Of a DNA stretch of 40,245 bases, positions 18,370 through 27,556 are shown one piece after another. The notes below the pieces were generated by a model that was not told the DNA's origin, did not search any database, and was given only the letters and a program-made list of their open reading frames with translations. The stretch's first letter is position 1; the number at the start of each line of letters is the position of its first letter. A program made the position numbers and the translations under genes. The DNA comes from Methylobacter sp. GTDB taxonomy: Bacteria; Pseudomonadota; Gammaproteobacteria; Methylococcales; Methylomonadaceae. Where the stretch lies: positions 5,192 to 45,436 of the forward strand of contig JAPLRU010000075.1 of NCBI GenBank assembly GCA_026399025.1, in the 5' to 3' direction.

Positions 18370-20379
18370 GCGATACCCTCGTTAAGCTTCCATTTCGCAA
18401 ATATAGCGGGAACGGCGCGGGTTTGGTCATCGGGTACTTTTTCGAGACGTTTAGCCGACTTCACCGTGGTTTGTCCGTCAGCAGTTTTATCCAGTTCAGT
18501 TACGGTTTCATTGACTTCAATCAGTATTTCTTCACCATGTTCATCACGCTGGTAAAGATTATTGCCACGTTTATCGTGACCGACTTTATCAATCACCGCC
18601 ATGAAGATATTGTAAGGGCGTAGTATGCGGGTGCGTTGCTCTTCGGTTCTTTCTTCTAGAGTTTTTTTTTGCAGAATTAAAATTGACGTTTGTACGCCTG
18701 TGTGGGGCTGAAAGGTGTCTGAGTCTAAATCGAGACTGGCAATAATTTTTGCTTCGCCCAATAACCATTGGCGAATATGCCCTAAACCTGGTGAGCCAAG
18801 AATAGAGTCTGGCAAGACAATTGCCATACGCCCGCCGGGCTTTAGCATTTGTAGGCAGCGTTCAATAAAAAGCTGTTCGGGTGGTGAAGCAGATAAAACG
18901 GTTTTCTTTTTCCATTCCCCGTTTTTTGTTTTTTTAGGGCTTTCCCAACCATGCCCAATATCGTATTGGTCGAGCATGTACTCTTCTTTGATGAGGATTT
19001 TGCTACCAAACGGCGGATTAGTAACGATAACATCAAAAAAACCGATGCTGTCTTTATTGCTAAGTGCAGCGGGTTTAATTTTTAGTGACTTAGCCAGTGC
19101 GTTTTTAAAATCAGCTTCCCATCTATGTGGGGGCAATAACGAATCGGTGCGGAGAATGTTGCCGCTGCCGTCATTGTTCATCACCATGTTCATTTTGGTG
19201 GCTTTGACCAATTCGGGAGCAATATCAAAACCGAAAAATGAGCTTTCGGCCATTTCACTAATACGGCTTTGCAGAGCTTTCTTTTCGTCATCATTCCATT
19301 CGCTTTCCGGTTTACCCAAGTCTTTCGCCCAATCCAGTTTGAGCTTTGCAATGACTACATTCATAGCCGTTACTAAAAAACCACCTGTGCCACAGGCCGG
19401 ATCCAATATTTTCTCGTCCAATTTTGGGTTGAGCATGGCACGCCATATGCATGACATTACGCGGCGTGAAAAACTGCCCCTTATCACCTTTAAGGTTGGA
19501 ACCTACGATTTCTTCATAGGCGCGGCCTTTAAGATCAATGTCTGTTGCTAAAAAACTGTAGCCTTGTAATTCGGCCACTATTTGCGCAAGGCTGCGCGGT
19601 GATAATTTAATGTCCTCGTTACCGTCAAAAATCTGGTTGAATTTGTTTTTTACGCGCTCGAAGATAGCTTCAATGCGTTGTTTGCAAGCGATCTGTCCGT
19701 CAATTGAGATGCGCTCGTTGGAAGCGACATAAAACTCAAGCGGTTTGGGAATGTTGCGTTCATCTTCAATTTTGCAGAAGATGATTTTTAAAAACTCAAA
19801 AAAGGCGTTTTCTTTATTAAATCCGTCACTCACATGAATGGCGTTATGGCTGCGGCGGAAAGCTAAAAATAAATTATCACCGTCGGCACGTACCAGCTTG
19901 GGGCGCTTGGGTCGATCAATGTCTTCGGTTGAGCCTGATACGTCAGGAATATCGTTGAATTCTATCAATTCAGCTTGTCCGGCGGCATTTTTAATTCTGC
20001 GCCACACCTGCCGTTGTTTGCCGTTAGTCCATAGGCCCCATTCGCAATTAAGACAAGCCGACATATAACTTTCGAGTTGCTTAATCCCGTCTTTTTTGTC
20101 AGACGGTGACACGTTCTCTTTTTTACATTCTATGATAATGTGAATGTTTTCTTGAGTTTGCGGAAGTTTTTCCAAATAAATGACGACATCCGCACGAGGC
20201 TTGTTACTGCCCATTTGTAATGTCACTTCAACGCCAATCCGTTCACGTGGGTATTTCAGTTCATTAACCAATCGTTTTTCTAGGTTTTGGCGTACATATT
20301 CTTCAGGGGTGTCGTTTCTAAAATTGCCGCTAATAAAGTCGCAAATTTTGCCTTCTGGAATGGTTAGGTACTGTGTCAT
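18363..20379 (-). pseudogene. Frameshifted nuclease-methyltransferase subunit of a BcgI-like RM system
   Basis: Two overlapping frames make one protein of about 670 residues. The first (20379 to about 19435) starts MTQYLTIPEGKICDFISGNF and has an HSDR_N/PD-(D/E)xK nuclease domain: Glu51, Asp64 in PRADVVIYLE and Glu84-Cys-Lys86 in IIIECKKE. It continues into the N6-adenine methyltransferase helical domain up to GQFFTPRNVMHMAC. The second frame (about 19440 to 18363) continues with MLNPKLDEKILDPACGTGGF (SAM motif I) and VTNPPFGS (catalytic NPPF). The switch is at about 19432-19442, a one- or two-base indel. It may be real inactivation or a sequencing error. Nuclease fused to methylase plus separate S subunit is the BcgI (Type IIB) plan. 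Confidence 0.82.
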
Positions 20380-20590
20380 AAATCAGGTGAGAGTTTCTAA
20401 TATTTGAATACTTTATGGGGCGCTTATGTTCTCATAGCTGCTGTTTATTTGCAAGTTATTTATATTTAAAAATCAATGAGTTATGTCGTAATTGGCGTTG
20501 GCAATGCGAGTTTGTAGCTTGTTGATTTTATGGTGATTATTCCGGCTTTCTATCGTCAGAAGCTCCCCAAGCGGGACGGGGTTTGTAACC
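20380..20590. other. Upstream region of the RM operon
   Basis: AT-rich DNA upstream of the minus-strand methyltransferase start; it should hold the RM promoter. No controller (C-protein) gene is seen here. Confidence 0.35.
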
Positions 20591-20763
20591 CATATGCGCC
20601 AACTTAAGGAAAAACGGCGGCTGGACGGGTTATTTAACCCGTCCACACGTTTAAGTGATCAAGGCAACTCATTGATAAAAATGTTAAACGTTAAGGTCGG
20701 GGCGAATGCTCCGACCGGCACTTTTCAACTTTCAATGACTTAGCTCTTAAGTTGGCGCATATG
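20591..20763 (+). mobile_element. 173-bp MITE with 18-bp perfect terminal inverted repeats
   Basis: Ends are CATATGCGCCAACTTAAG (20591-20608) and its exact reverse complement (20746-20763). Inside are two hairpins: a perfect palindrome centred on GACGGGTTATTTAACCCGTC and a GGTCGGGGC / GCTCCGACC pair. No ORF. Two further copies at 26555-26710 (same strand) and 28969-29126 (inverted). Confidence 0.85.
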
Positions 20764-20854
20764 GACAACATGCCCCGTCCGGCTATCGGTTGGTAAGTTT
20801 TTTTTGGGTGAATGTTATACTTTGGCAAAATTGAATCAATCTAAAGGTAATTTT

Positions 20855-21324
20855 ATGAGCGCTGTCGCCTTACATTTATACGAAAAACTGAACGAAGCTT
20901 CAGATGATAAAGCGCGTTCAAATCAAAAGCCATTGTGGAAGCCTTTAGTGAATTAGAGGAGCGTTATCCAAACCTTAGGGAAGTGGTTACTCAACGGAAT
21001 TTGAGCGAAACCGAGTTGCGCTTGCAAAAAGAAATCGAGAAAACCCGCCTTGAAATCAAGACGGTTGAGGCGAATTTGCAAAAAGAAATCAAGACGGTTG
21101 AGGCAAGTTTGCAAAAAGAAATCGAGAAAACCCGCCTTGAAATCAAGATGGTTGAGGCAAGTTTGCAAAAAGAAATCGAGAAAACCCGCCTTGAAATCAA
21201 ACAAATCGAAGTGAGTTTTTCTAAAGCTGTCCACCAGCAAACTCTTTGGGTCATTGGTTCAGTGGGAACGATTGTCATGGGTGTTCGCCTGCTCGAATGG
21301 TTCCTGGCTCATTTAGCCGCGTAG
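20855..21324 (+). pseudogene. Coiled-coil/membrane protein, copy 2, frameshifted
   Basis: The same gene as at 16271, with near-identical upstream DNA from about 20788. A 5-bp tandem duplication (TCAAA) near 20920 shifts the frame after MSAVALHLYEKLNEASDDKA-RS, giving an early stop. Downstream, the frame reopens (GTG at 20935) with four 18-residue repeats, one shortened by 7 residues, and the same C-terminal membrane helix. A short product from the internal GTG is possible. With copy 1 it forms a direct duplication around the RM genes. Confidence 0.82.
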
Positions 21325-21364
21325 TTCGGGCAATGCTTTTCTAAAGTGTCTGACCCTTTGTTTA

Positions 21365-21384
21365 GAATGCGGATAATCTTTAAC
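21365..21384 (+). repeat. Right 20-bp direct repeat of the island
   Basis: GAATGCGGATAATCTTTAAC, 19 of 20 identical to the atpG 3' end at 15881-15900. Marks the probable right edge of the inserted 5.5-kb segment. The 250 bp that follow to 21640 show no gene. Confidence 0.6.
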
Positions 21385-21642
21385 CGCTCAAAATGAAAGT
21401 CCGGTACGCGAAGCTTATGCTGCGCGTCCGGATGGTCTTCGGCCAATCCAGTTTTGCCACTCAATTCATCCAGTTTTCACTCGTGCCAAACACGCGTGAT
21501 GCCTTGAAGGGTGCATTTATCTAAAATTAAAGCCCGGTTTTCCTCATGCTATAAAAAATATTGTCTTCAAAATGAAATAAGTCGATAATAGTTTCGTATC
21601 GCTATCTTATTTGAGTCAACTTTCTTTCCGGGAGCAATGAAC

Positions 21643-21903
21643 ATGAAAAGCCTATTACGTTACTTGGCCGTATTTGTATTTTCGTTTAATGCATTCGCTG
21701 TTGATGTTCAGGAAGAACCCAAAGGCGTTATGCCGGACACTTATTTAGCTACTCATATCGTTAACAGCCATACGATTCCTCAAGCTTCAGCCGAGAAACC
21801 CAGTGAATTTATAACGGCTCTTGGCGTATATTTAATCATCATTATTGTTTATTCGATTTACGGGGTTAAAGCTAACTCAAAGAATGCCAAAACTGAGCAT
21901 TAA
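21643..21903 (+). CDS. Small exported/membrane protein, unknown
   Basis: An 86-residue protein with an N-terminal signal sequence (MKSLLRYLAVFVFSFNAFAV, cleavage near AFA-VD) and a C-terminal membrane helix (FITALGVYLIIIIVYSIYGV) followed by a short polar tail. The start at 21643 has GGAG 8 nt before it; the ATG 6 nt earlier would be too close to that site. I do not recognise the family. It is followed by a strong terminator. Confidence 0.65.
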   Translation: MKSLLRYLAVFVFSFNAFAVDVQEEPKGVMPDTYLATHIVNSHTIPQASAEKPSEFITALGVYLIIIIVYSIYGVKANSKNAKTEH

Positions 21904-21941
21904 TACAGCTAGTCGATACGAGCAAAACAAGGGGTGACCTT

Positions 21942-21975
21942 ACCTTCATTGCTTATAAAGGATGAAGGTTTTTTT
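21942..21975 (+). terminator. Rho-independent terminator
   Basis: ACCTTCAT / ATGAAGGT stem with a 12-nt loop followed by seven T. It ends the small exported-protein gene 39 bp after its stop. Confidence 0.88.
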
Positions 21976-22134
21976 AGCCTCACACTTCTCTTTATTTCTG
22001 ACATCGACGTGGCGCAAAACGCAAGAAGGATAAAAGCCCAGCGAATACATTCTTATTTTAGCTTCCCGCTCCTGCCCGCGTGGCGCGACCTTGGCTAATT
22101 CATGTTCGCGATTGCAAAACTCACCAATAGACAT
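21946..22134 (-). CDS. Possible small protein, unknown
   Basis: A 62-residue frame starting MSIGEFCNREHELAKVAPRG, basic and with two later Cys. GGAG lies about 9 nt before this ATG. The first eight residues recall the start of CBS-pair proteins (SIGEFCNREV), but no CBS domain follows, so it may be a truncated remnant. The stop lies in the opposing terminator hairpin, which weakens the case. Confidence 0.35.
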   Translation of the reverse strand: MSIGEFCNREHELAKVAPRGQEREAKIRMYSLGFYPSCVLRHVDVRNKEKCEAKKTFILYKQ

Positions 22135-22272
22135 CGTCATCTTCTCCACTTGAATTAAAATAAAATTTCAATTGTTCGAACCGGCTCTTTAACGACAGGC
22201 AACTCGAAAAATACCTGATAATTCAAAAAATTGTAGGCTGTGGCAGGTTATTTTTACTTTATCCCTGTGCAG

Positions 22273-22893
22273 TTATGGCTTGGGCAGAGTCCATTGAGCG
22301 ATGCTGACAAACGCATCTACAATCAAATCTACCGACAGTGTGGCGAGGATTATGCCCATGATACGCTCCAGTATCGCGGCGCCGTTCTTCCCAATCAGAC
22401 GCAGAAGATGTTCCGCAAGAAGCATTAACACATAAGTCACTGCCAGCACACTAAGCATTACGCCTGCTGTTATCGCCTGCGTGGTGATGGAGTAGAGGTA
22501 ATTGTCGATGAGTAAAATCACTACCATAATGGACTCGGGCCCGACAATGGATGGTATCGCCAGCGGAAACACCGCCATGTCATGCCCCGCCTCGGACTGA
22601 CTAAAGGCTGTTGCCGTTTGGCCGAAAATCATTTGCAGGCCAAAAAGAAACAAAATGATGCCGCCGGCAATTTGCAACGAAATAAGTTGAATGTGCATGG
22701 CGGTGAGAATAATTTGCCCAACAAGAATGGCGCTAAGTAAGACGATAGCCGAATAAATAATGGCCCTGGTTGCGGTTTTTCTACGCTCTGTCGGCGAAAG
22801 TCCGGAAGTCAGGGCCGCGAAAAGCACAACAGTCCCAATCGGTTCAATGGTGACCCAAATCATCAGTGCGTCGTGGATTATCTTGTTAAGCAC
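22273..22893 (-). CDS. MarC family integral membrane protein
   Basis: A 206-residue protein with six hydrophobic helices. It matches the MarC/YchE family by IEPIGTVVLFAALTSGLSPTERR near the start, GGIILFLFGLQMIFG, the AIPSIVGPESIM block and the C-terminal DLIVDAF. MarC proteins are cytoplasmic-membrane proteins without an established substrate; an earlier link to antibiotic resistance was not upheld. An AAGGAG site points to GTG at 22893 rather than the GTG two codons earlier. It is divergent from the Kef-type gene. Confidence 0.87.
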   Translation of the reverse strand: MLNKIIHDALMIWVTIEPIGTVVLFAALTSGLSPTERRKTATRAIIYSAIVLLSAILVGQIILTAMHIQLISLQIAGGIILFLFGLQMIFGQTATAFSQSEAGHDMAVFPLAIPSIVGPESIMVVILLIDNYLYSITTQAITAGVMLSVLAVTYVLMLLAEHLLRLIGKNGAAILERIMGIILATLSVDLIVDAFVSIAQWTLPKP

Positions 22894-23136
22894 ATGCACC
22901 TCCTTAGTCGCCTTAACTTACTTATAGGCATAAGTCCGCACGCTGGGTAATTCGCGCCTGCATGGATTACCTTTATCCAGCTGAACAACCCGGTTCCCGA
23001 ACTCAAATCAAGCATTTTGTTATGCAGGCTTTCGCGGTTTCGTATTTCCGAACTGCATTACAGGCTAAGGCGTTCTATTTTAACTAAAATTTGCGTTATC
23101 ATAATCGGCAATCGTACTTATAAAACAGGCTTTATT

Positions 23137-24690
23137 ATGGAATTACTTTGGGTGGGGAGCGCTTATTTGGCCGGTTTGATAAGCAGCCGATTATATTTGC
23201 CGCCATTGGTAGGCTACTTGATGGCGGGCTATGCTTTGAATATGCTCGGCGTTGAAGCCAACGAAACGCTGAACTATTTAGCCAACATCGGCATTGAATT
23301 GCTGTTGTTTACGGTCGGCCTGAAATTGAAGCCGGCCTCGCTGTTACGGCGCGAAGTGCTGGGCGTCGGTAGTTTACATTTATTGATCGTGACCTCAATT
23401 TCCACGCTGGTTTTCTTCGGCGTTCATGGACATCTGACTGGCGGCTTAGTGATCGGCGTGAGCTTGGCTTTTTCCAGCACCATTCTCGCGATTAAAGTGT
23501 TGGAAGACAGGGGCGAGCTTTCCACTTTGTACGGCCGCGACGTACTGAGCATTTTAATTTTACAAGACATTGTCGCCATCGGCCTGCTGGCTGTCGCTAA
23601 CAACAAACAACCGTCGCCTTGGGCGCTGTGCCTGTTGTTGCTGCCTTTTCTGCGGCCTTTGGCTTACCGGCTGCTTAGCGCCAGCCGCGACGATGAATTG
23701 AAATTGTTATTAGGCGTCACCTTGGCGCTGGCGGGCGGCGCATTGGCGGAAAACGTCGGTATTTCCAACGACATCGGCGCATTGCTGATGGGGGTTATGT
23801 TGGCCGGTCATATCAGCACTGACGATCTCGCCAATAAATTGTGGGGTTTAAAGGAAACCTTTTTAGTCGCATTTTTCGTTCAGATCGGTTTGGCCGATTT
23901 GCCGGGCTATGATGAAATTTTGCAGGCGTTGACGCTAATCTCCCTGCTGCCATTGCAGGGCCTATTGTTTTTTGCGTTGTTTTTGTTGGTTGGACTACGT
24001 GCCCGCACGGCTTTTGTGTCTTCGCTGGCCTTGATGACCTACAGCGAATTTGCCTTGATCACCTCGAACGTGGTGGTCGAAGCCAATCTGCTGCCGCCTG
24101 CATGGGAATCGATTATCGGTTTGGCGGTGGCGATTTCCCTGGCTGTTGCGGCGCCGTTAAATCGATTTTCTCACCGTTTATTTTCCTGGCTGGAAACGAC
24201 GCTGGTTCGTTTCGAACGCAAAGTCGAACATCCGGACCGGCTGCCCAACAGCATAGGGGGCGCGGAATGGCTGGTGGTCGGCATGGGCCGCACCGGCATT
24301 TCCGCTTATCTTGCTTTTAATCAACGCGACACCCGTGTTTTGGGTTTGGATGCTGACCCTACCGTGCTGCAAAATTTACTGTCCGACGGGCGTAGAGTGC
24401 TGTACGGCGATGCCGAGGACTCGGCGCTATGGGAAACGCTGCCTCTGGAGAAAATCAAAGGCATTATCCTGACCATGCCGGAATTCGACGTCAGAGCATC
24501 GTCGATCAGGCAATTGAAAAATCTGCAATTTGTAGGCTGCATCGGCACGGTTTATTTTCACCGTAATGAGGAAAGCGAACTTTATCGGCTGGGCGCCACG
24601 TTTGTTATTCATCCTTTTATCGAAGCGGGTAAGCAATTGACCGAGCTTATGCTGGGTTCAATATCAGACAAAGCCAATGTCAGCGATTGA
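23137..24690 (+). CDS. Kef/CPA2-type cation:proton antiporter with TrkA-N domain
   Basis: A 517-residue protein. Residues 1-380 form about 12 membrane helices of the Na+/H+ exchanger (CPA2) fold, including LPPLVGYLMAGYALN, LAFSSTILAIKVLEDRGEL and SNDIGALLMGVMLAGHIS. Residues 395-517 form a Rossmann TrkA-N/RCK domain: VVGMGRTGISAYLAF nucleotide loop, then LGLDADP and YGDAEDSALW. This is the KefB/KefC plan: K+ (or Na+) efflux in exchange for H+, gated by a nucleotide or glutathione adduct. It is shorter than E. coli KefC (620), lacking the far C-terminal tail. The ATG at 23137 begins the first helix; an upstream frame to 23017 is rejected. Confidence 0.88.
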   Translation: MELLWVGSAYLAGLISSRLYLPPLVGYLMAGYALNMLGVEANETLNYLANIGIELLLFTVGLKLKPASLLRREVLGVGSLHLLIVTSISTLVFFGVHGHLTGGLVIGVSLAFSSTILAIKVLEDRGELSTLYGRDVLSILILQDIVAIGLLAVANNKQPSPWALCLLLLPFLRPLAYRLLSASRDDELKLLLGVTLALAGGALAENVGISNDIGALLMGVMLAGHISTDDLANKLWGLKETFLVAFFVQIGLADLPGYDEILQALTLISLLPLQGLLFFALFLLVGLRARTAFVSSLALMTYSEFALITSNVVVEANLLPPAWESIIGLAVAISLAVAAPLNRFSHRLFSWLETTLVRFERKVEHPDRLPNSIGGAEWLVVGMGRTGISAYLAFNQRDTRVLGLDADPTVLQNLLSDGRRVLYGDAEDSALWETLPLEKIKGIILTMPEFDVRASSIRQLKNLQFVGCIGTVYFHRNEESELYRLGATFVIHPFIEAGKQLTELMLGSISDKANVSD

Positions 24691-25065
24691 TGGGCCGGTA
24701 TCTTAGCGATACGAGCCGGAGTTTGGGAACAAGCGAAAAGCTAAGTGCGGCGTTCGGGAAATTTCCCCGGTATATTTCACCATCATTTTGTTTTTACACT
24801 AGCTTTTGTTCAAATTAATGAGTTTTCATTGCCCAATAAAGGCTATTGTATTAACACGCCGGGTTATTATTGATGGATAATAAAGTGCTTAGTGCGATAG
24901 CGCATGTGTACATCGCTATCCGGATATATTTTGTCTGTTATTAGAGGGCCTGCGGCTGTTCCAGCTTTAACATAGAACGAACCTGTTCCGGAACGTTATA
25001 TTGGTGGGTCAAGGTATTATTTTTTAACGGGGTTATTTTATTAATGATATTAAATGGAGGTTTAT
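24691..25065. promoter_or_regulatory. Upstream region of htrA with palindrome
   Basis: A 375-bp gap without a gene. GTTCCGGAAC (24985-24994) is a perfect 10-bp palindrome about 70 bp before the htrA start, a possible operator. GGAAC...TCAAG nearby recalls an extracytoplasmic sigma promoter, but the spacing is too short (see rejected list). Confidence 0.35.
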
Positions 25066-26472
25066 ATGTTCGAAAAAGTTAAGTGGTGTTTTTTTCTGAT
25101 CGTTTTGTTTAATCAAAACGTGTTCGCCCAACTACCGGATTTTACCGAAATGGTAAAAACCAACGGTGTTGCCGTGGTCAATATCAGCACCACGCAAAAA
25201 GCGCCACCCCAGGCTGAAAATGCCCCCGAAGAACCGCAATTACCGGAAGGCATGCCTCCCGAAATGGAAGAGTTCTTTAAACGTTTCTTAGAGGAACAGG
25301 GCGGCGGCTATGTGCCCCGAGATACCACATCCCTAGGCTCGGGCTTTATTATTTCTCCGGATGGATACATTTTAACCAATAGCCATGTGGTCAAAGACGC
25401 CGATGAAATCGTGGTCAAATTTTCCGACCGTCGCGAGCTGTTAGCCAAAGTAATCGGCTCCGATGCGCGCACCGATGTGGCTTTATTAAAGGTCGATGCT
25501 AAAGATTTGCCCGCGGTCACCATCGGCGATCCGAGCAAACTTCAGGTGGGCGAGTGGGTATTGGCGATAGGTTCGCCTTTCGGCTTTGAGCAATCGGTCA
25601 CGGCCGGTATCGTCAGCGCCAAAGGGCGCAGTTTGCCCGGCGGCAATTATGTGCCGTTTATTCAAACCGATGTCGCGATCAATCCGGGCAATTCAGGCGG
25701 GCCGCTGTTTAATATGGAAGGCAAAGTCGTCGGCATCAACTCGCAAATTTACAGCCGTACCGGCGGTTTTATGGGGCTTTCATTTTCCATTCCGATGGAT
25801 GTGGTGATGAATGTCGTCGATCAAATCAAAACCACCGGTAAAGCCGCGCATGGTTGGTTGGGCGTCCAGATACAAGACGTCACCCGTGAATTGGCCGAAT
25901 CCTTCGGCATGAAAAAACCGCAAGGCGCGTTGGTTTCCAAAGTCCTGCCCGGCAGTCCGGCGGAAAAAGCCGAATTGCAGATTGGCGACATCATTACCGA
26001 ATTTAACGGTCAACAGATTGAAGCCTCGGGCGATTTACCGCCCATGGTCGGCATGACGCCGATTAACAACAAAGCCACCTTAAAAATTATCCGGCAAGGC
26101 GAAATTAAAACCGTTGAGTTTAAAGTGGGGCTGTTGCCGGATGAAGTGGATAAATTGGCGGAAGCTAAAGCGGCCGCGCCGAAACTATCGCATAATCGAT
26201 TAGGCGTTAGCGTTATCGATTTAACCGATACCCAAAGAGAAGCGTTGCAAATGGCTAAAAACGGCGTGTTGGTGCAAGACGTTGCCAAAGGCCCTGCCAA
26301 AGATGCCGGTATTCAGCGGGGCGATGTGGTTTTACGCATTCAAAACACCGTCATTCGCGATGCTGAGGATTTTGAAAAAATAGTCAAAAAACTGCCGGCC
26401 GGAAAATCCGTCGCTGTGTTGATACAACGCCAAGGTAGTCCGGTGTTTTTAGCCGTTAAAGTGGATAAATAA
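25066..26472 (+). CDS. degP: Periplasmic serine protease, HtrA/DegP (Do) family
   Basis: A 468-residue protein with a signal peptide (1-21, cleavage after VFA). The catalytic triad is His107 (LTNSHVV), Asp137 (ARTDVALLKVD) and Ser210 (NPGNSGGPL). Two PDZ domains follow (about 260-360, GWLGVQIQDVTRELAESFGM; and 378-468, RLGVSVIDL ... DAGIQRGDVVLRI). This is a standard DegP/MucD periplasmic quality-control protease and chaperone. The start is ATG 25066, 5 nt after GGAGG; the ATG at 25054 precedes that site. It stands alone and is followed by a 13-bp hairpin. Confidence 0.95.
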   Translation: MFEKVKWCFFLIVLFNQNVFAQLPDFTEMVKTNGVAVVNISTTQKAPPQAENAPEEPQLPEGMPPEMEEFFKRFLEEQGGGYVPRDTTSLGSGFIISPDGYILTNSHVVKDADEIVVKFSDRRELLAKVIGSDARTDVALLKVDAKDLPAVTIGDPSKLQVGEWVLAIGSPFGFEQSVTAGIVSAKGRSLPGGNYVPFIQTDVAINPGNSGGPLFNMEGKVVGINSQIYSRTGGFMGLSFSIPMDVVMNVVDQIKTTGKAAHGWLGVQIQDVTRELAESFGMKKPQGALVSKVLPGSPAEKAELQIGDIITEFNGQQIEASGDLPPMVGMTPINNKATLKIIRQGEIKTVEFKVGLLPDEVDKLAEAKAAAPKLSHNRLGVSVIDLTDTQREALQMAKNGVLVQDVAKGPAKDAGIQRGDVVLRIQNTVIRDAEDFEKIVKKLPAGKSVAVLIQRQGSPVFLAVKVDK

Positions 26473-26516
26473 GCGGCAGTTTCAGTAAATGGCTAAAGCT
26501 ATATATTTAAGTTTGT

Positions 26517-26549
26517 CCAAGAGTCGTCATAGCGGTTGACGGCTCTTGG
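26517..26549 (+). terminator. Hairpin after degP
   Basis: CCAAGAGTCGTCA pairs with TGACGGCTCTTGG (one G-T) across a 7-nt loop, 45 bp after the degP stop. No T-run, so Rho-independent function is uncertain. Confidence 0.55.
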
Positions 26550-26554
26550 CTCAT

Positions 26555-26710
26555 CGGCCAACTTAAAAAAAGCGGCGGCTGGACGGGTTATTTAACCCGT
26601 CCATACGTTTAAGTGTTCAATCCAACTCATTGATAAAAAACGTTACGGTCGGGGCGAATGCCCCGACCGGCACCTTCCAGCTTTCAACGACTTAGCTCTT
26701 AAGTGGGCGC
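26555..26710 (+). mobile_element. MITE, second copy (degenerate ends)
   Basis: Same element as 20591-20763: GGCCAACTTAA left end, GGCGGCTGGACGGGTTATTT core, GGTCGGGGCGAATGCCCCGA hairpin and CTTAAGTGGGCGC right end. The ends have a few changes. Confidence 0.82.
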
Positions 26711-26777
26711 GTATTATTGCCCAATCCGTTTAAAAACCTATTCACCTCGAAGGCGCGAACGCCATAACATCCGTTAC

Positions 26778-27134
26778 TTATTGCGAATTATCTAACACTT
26801 GTACTGAAGCCATAAACAAACTTAAGGGGATCACAAAGCGCTTTTGGCTGGGCCGGCAAATAACAGAAACTTGATCCACAGTACAGTTATCAATATCAAG
26901 GTGCCATTTGATGATAGACGAGGATTCGCTCTGATTAACCATGTTAATAACCAAATTCTTAAGTTGATCGTAAGTGAAAAAATCGTCTTCAAATTCAACT
27001 AAGCCAATCGTGCATAAGTCAATAAAACGGCTGCGCTGCTTGGGTAAATAATCCTTACCGTTCTTGTAAATATACATTTCAATCACACCCAATATTTGGG
27101 CCATTTTTTTAATGGGTCCGAATTGATCCTGCAT
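26778..27134 (-). CDS. Conserved-looking hypothetical protein
   Basis: A 118-residue soluble protein beginning MQDQFGPIKKMAQILGVIEM. Its middle is acidic and its end hydrophobic (VIPLSLFMASVQVLDNSQ); no membrane segment or motif is recognised. An AGAGGAT site about 8 nt before the ATG supports expression. It is followed upstream (on its own strand) by the small gene at 27302-27502, and could share a promoter with it. Function unknown. Confidence 0.6.
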   Translation of the reverse strand: MQDQFGPIKKMAQILGVIEMYIYKNGKDYLPKQRSRFIDLCTIGLVEFEDDFFTYDQLKNLVINMVNQSESSSIIKWHLDIDNCTVDQVSVICRPSQKRFVIPLSLFMASVQVLDNSQ

Positions 27135-27301
27135 GATTTTTATCCTCTCGTAACATTAAATTCGCCGCTGCCGGATGTTGTAACTAAGTCATTAACACGA
27201 TTCATCAGGAGCCGCGATACGTATTTTCTCGTATTTTAACGAGTAGCGGCCATTCAAAAGCTTGTATTAAAACATGTCCAACCCGCTAACGATGGGAGAA
27301 A

Positions 27302-27502
27302 TTATTCCTCAACAATGCTGTTATCCCGTATAGTCAAGTTGTACATGGCTTTAAGGCCGGCATTAAAAATATTGCGATACATCGTACTCGGCAACAAATT
27401 GTTTTCGGCCGCTTTAGCATCAACAAATGCCTTAACTTCAGCGTTATGGCGTAAATTCATCACAACCTTTTTCTTTCTCGGCGAGATAGATTCTGTCTGC
27501 AT
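27302..27502 (-). CDS. Small basic protein, possibly ribbon-helix-helix-like
   Basis: A 66-residue protein: MQTESISPRKKKVVMNLRHN, then AEVKAFVDAKAAENNLLPST and MYRNIFNAGLKAMYNL. A short strand (KKVVMNLRH) before two helices is the size and pattern of ribbon-helix-helix DNA-binding proteins, but I cannot confirm this. AAGGA lies 8 nt before ATG. It is divergent from the XRE gene with only 54 bp between, suggesting shared regulation. Confidence 0.6.
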   Translation of the reverse strand: MQTESISPRKKKVVMNLRHNAEVKAFVDAKAAENNLLPSTMYRNIFNAGLKAMYNLTIRDNSIVEE

Positions 27503-27556
27503 GGGGGATTCCTTGTATAATAAAAGAAAACTTATGGATCAAAAGAAACGTTAAAT

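Noticed and set aside
18715-19551. A 278-residue plus-strand frame opposite the methyltransferase
   Set aside because: Antisense shadow of a well-supported gene; residues are low-complexity Ser/Leu/Pro typical of complement reading.
22240-22428. Plus-strand frame opposite the marC 3' end
   Set aside because: It lies mostly antisense to marC, has no ribosome site and no recognisable content.
24985-25015. Extracytoplasmic-sigma (RpoE-like) promoter GGAAC...TCAA before degP
   Set aside because: Spacing between the two parts is about 3-4 nt too short for the known pattern; only the 10-bp palindrome is kept as a feature.
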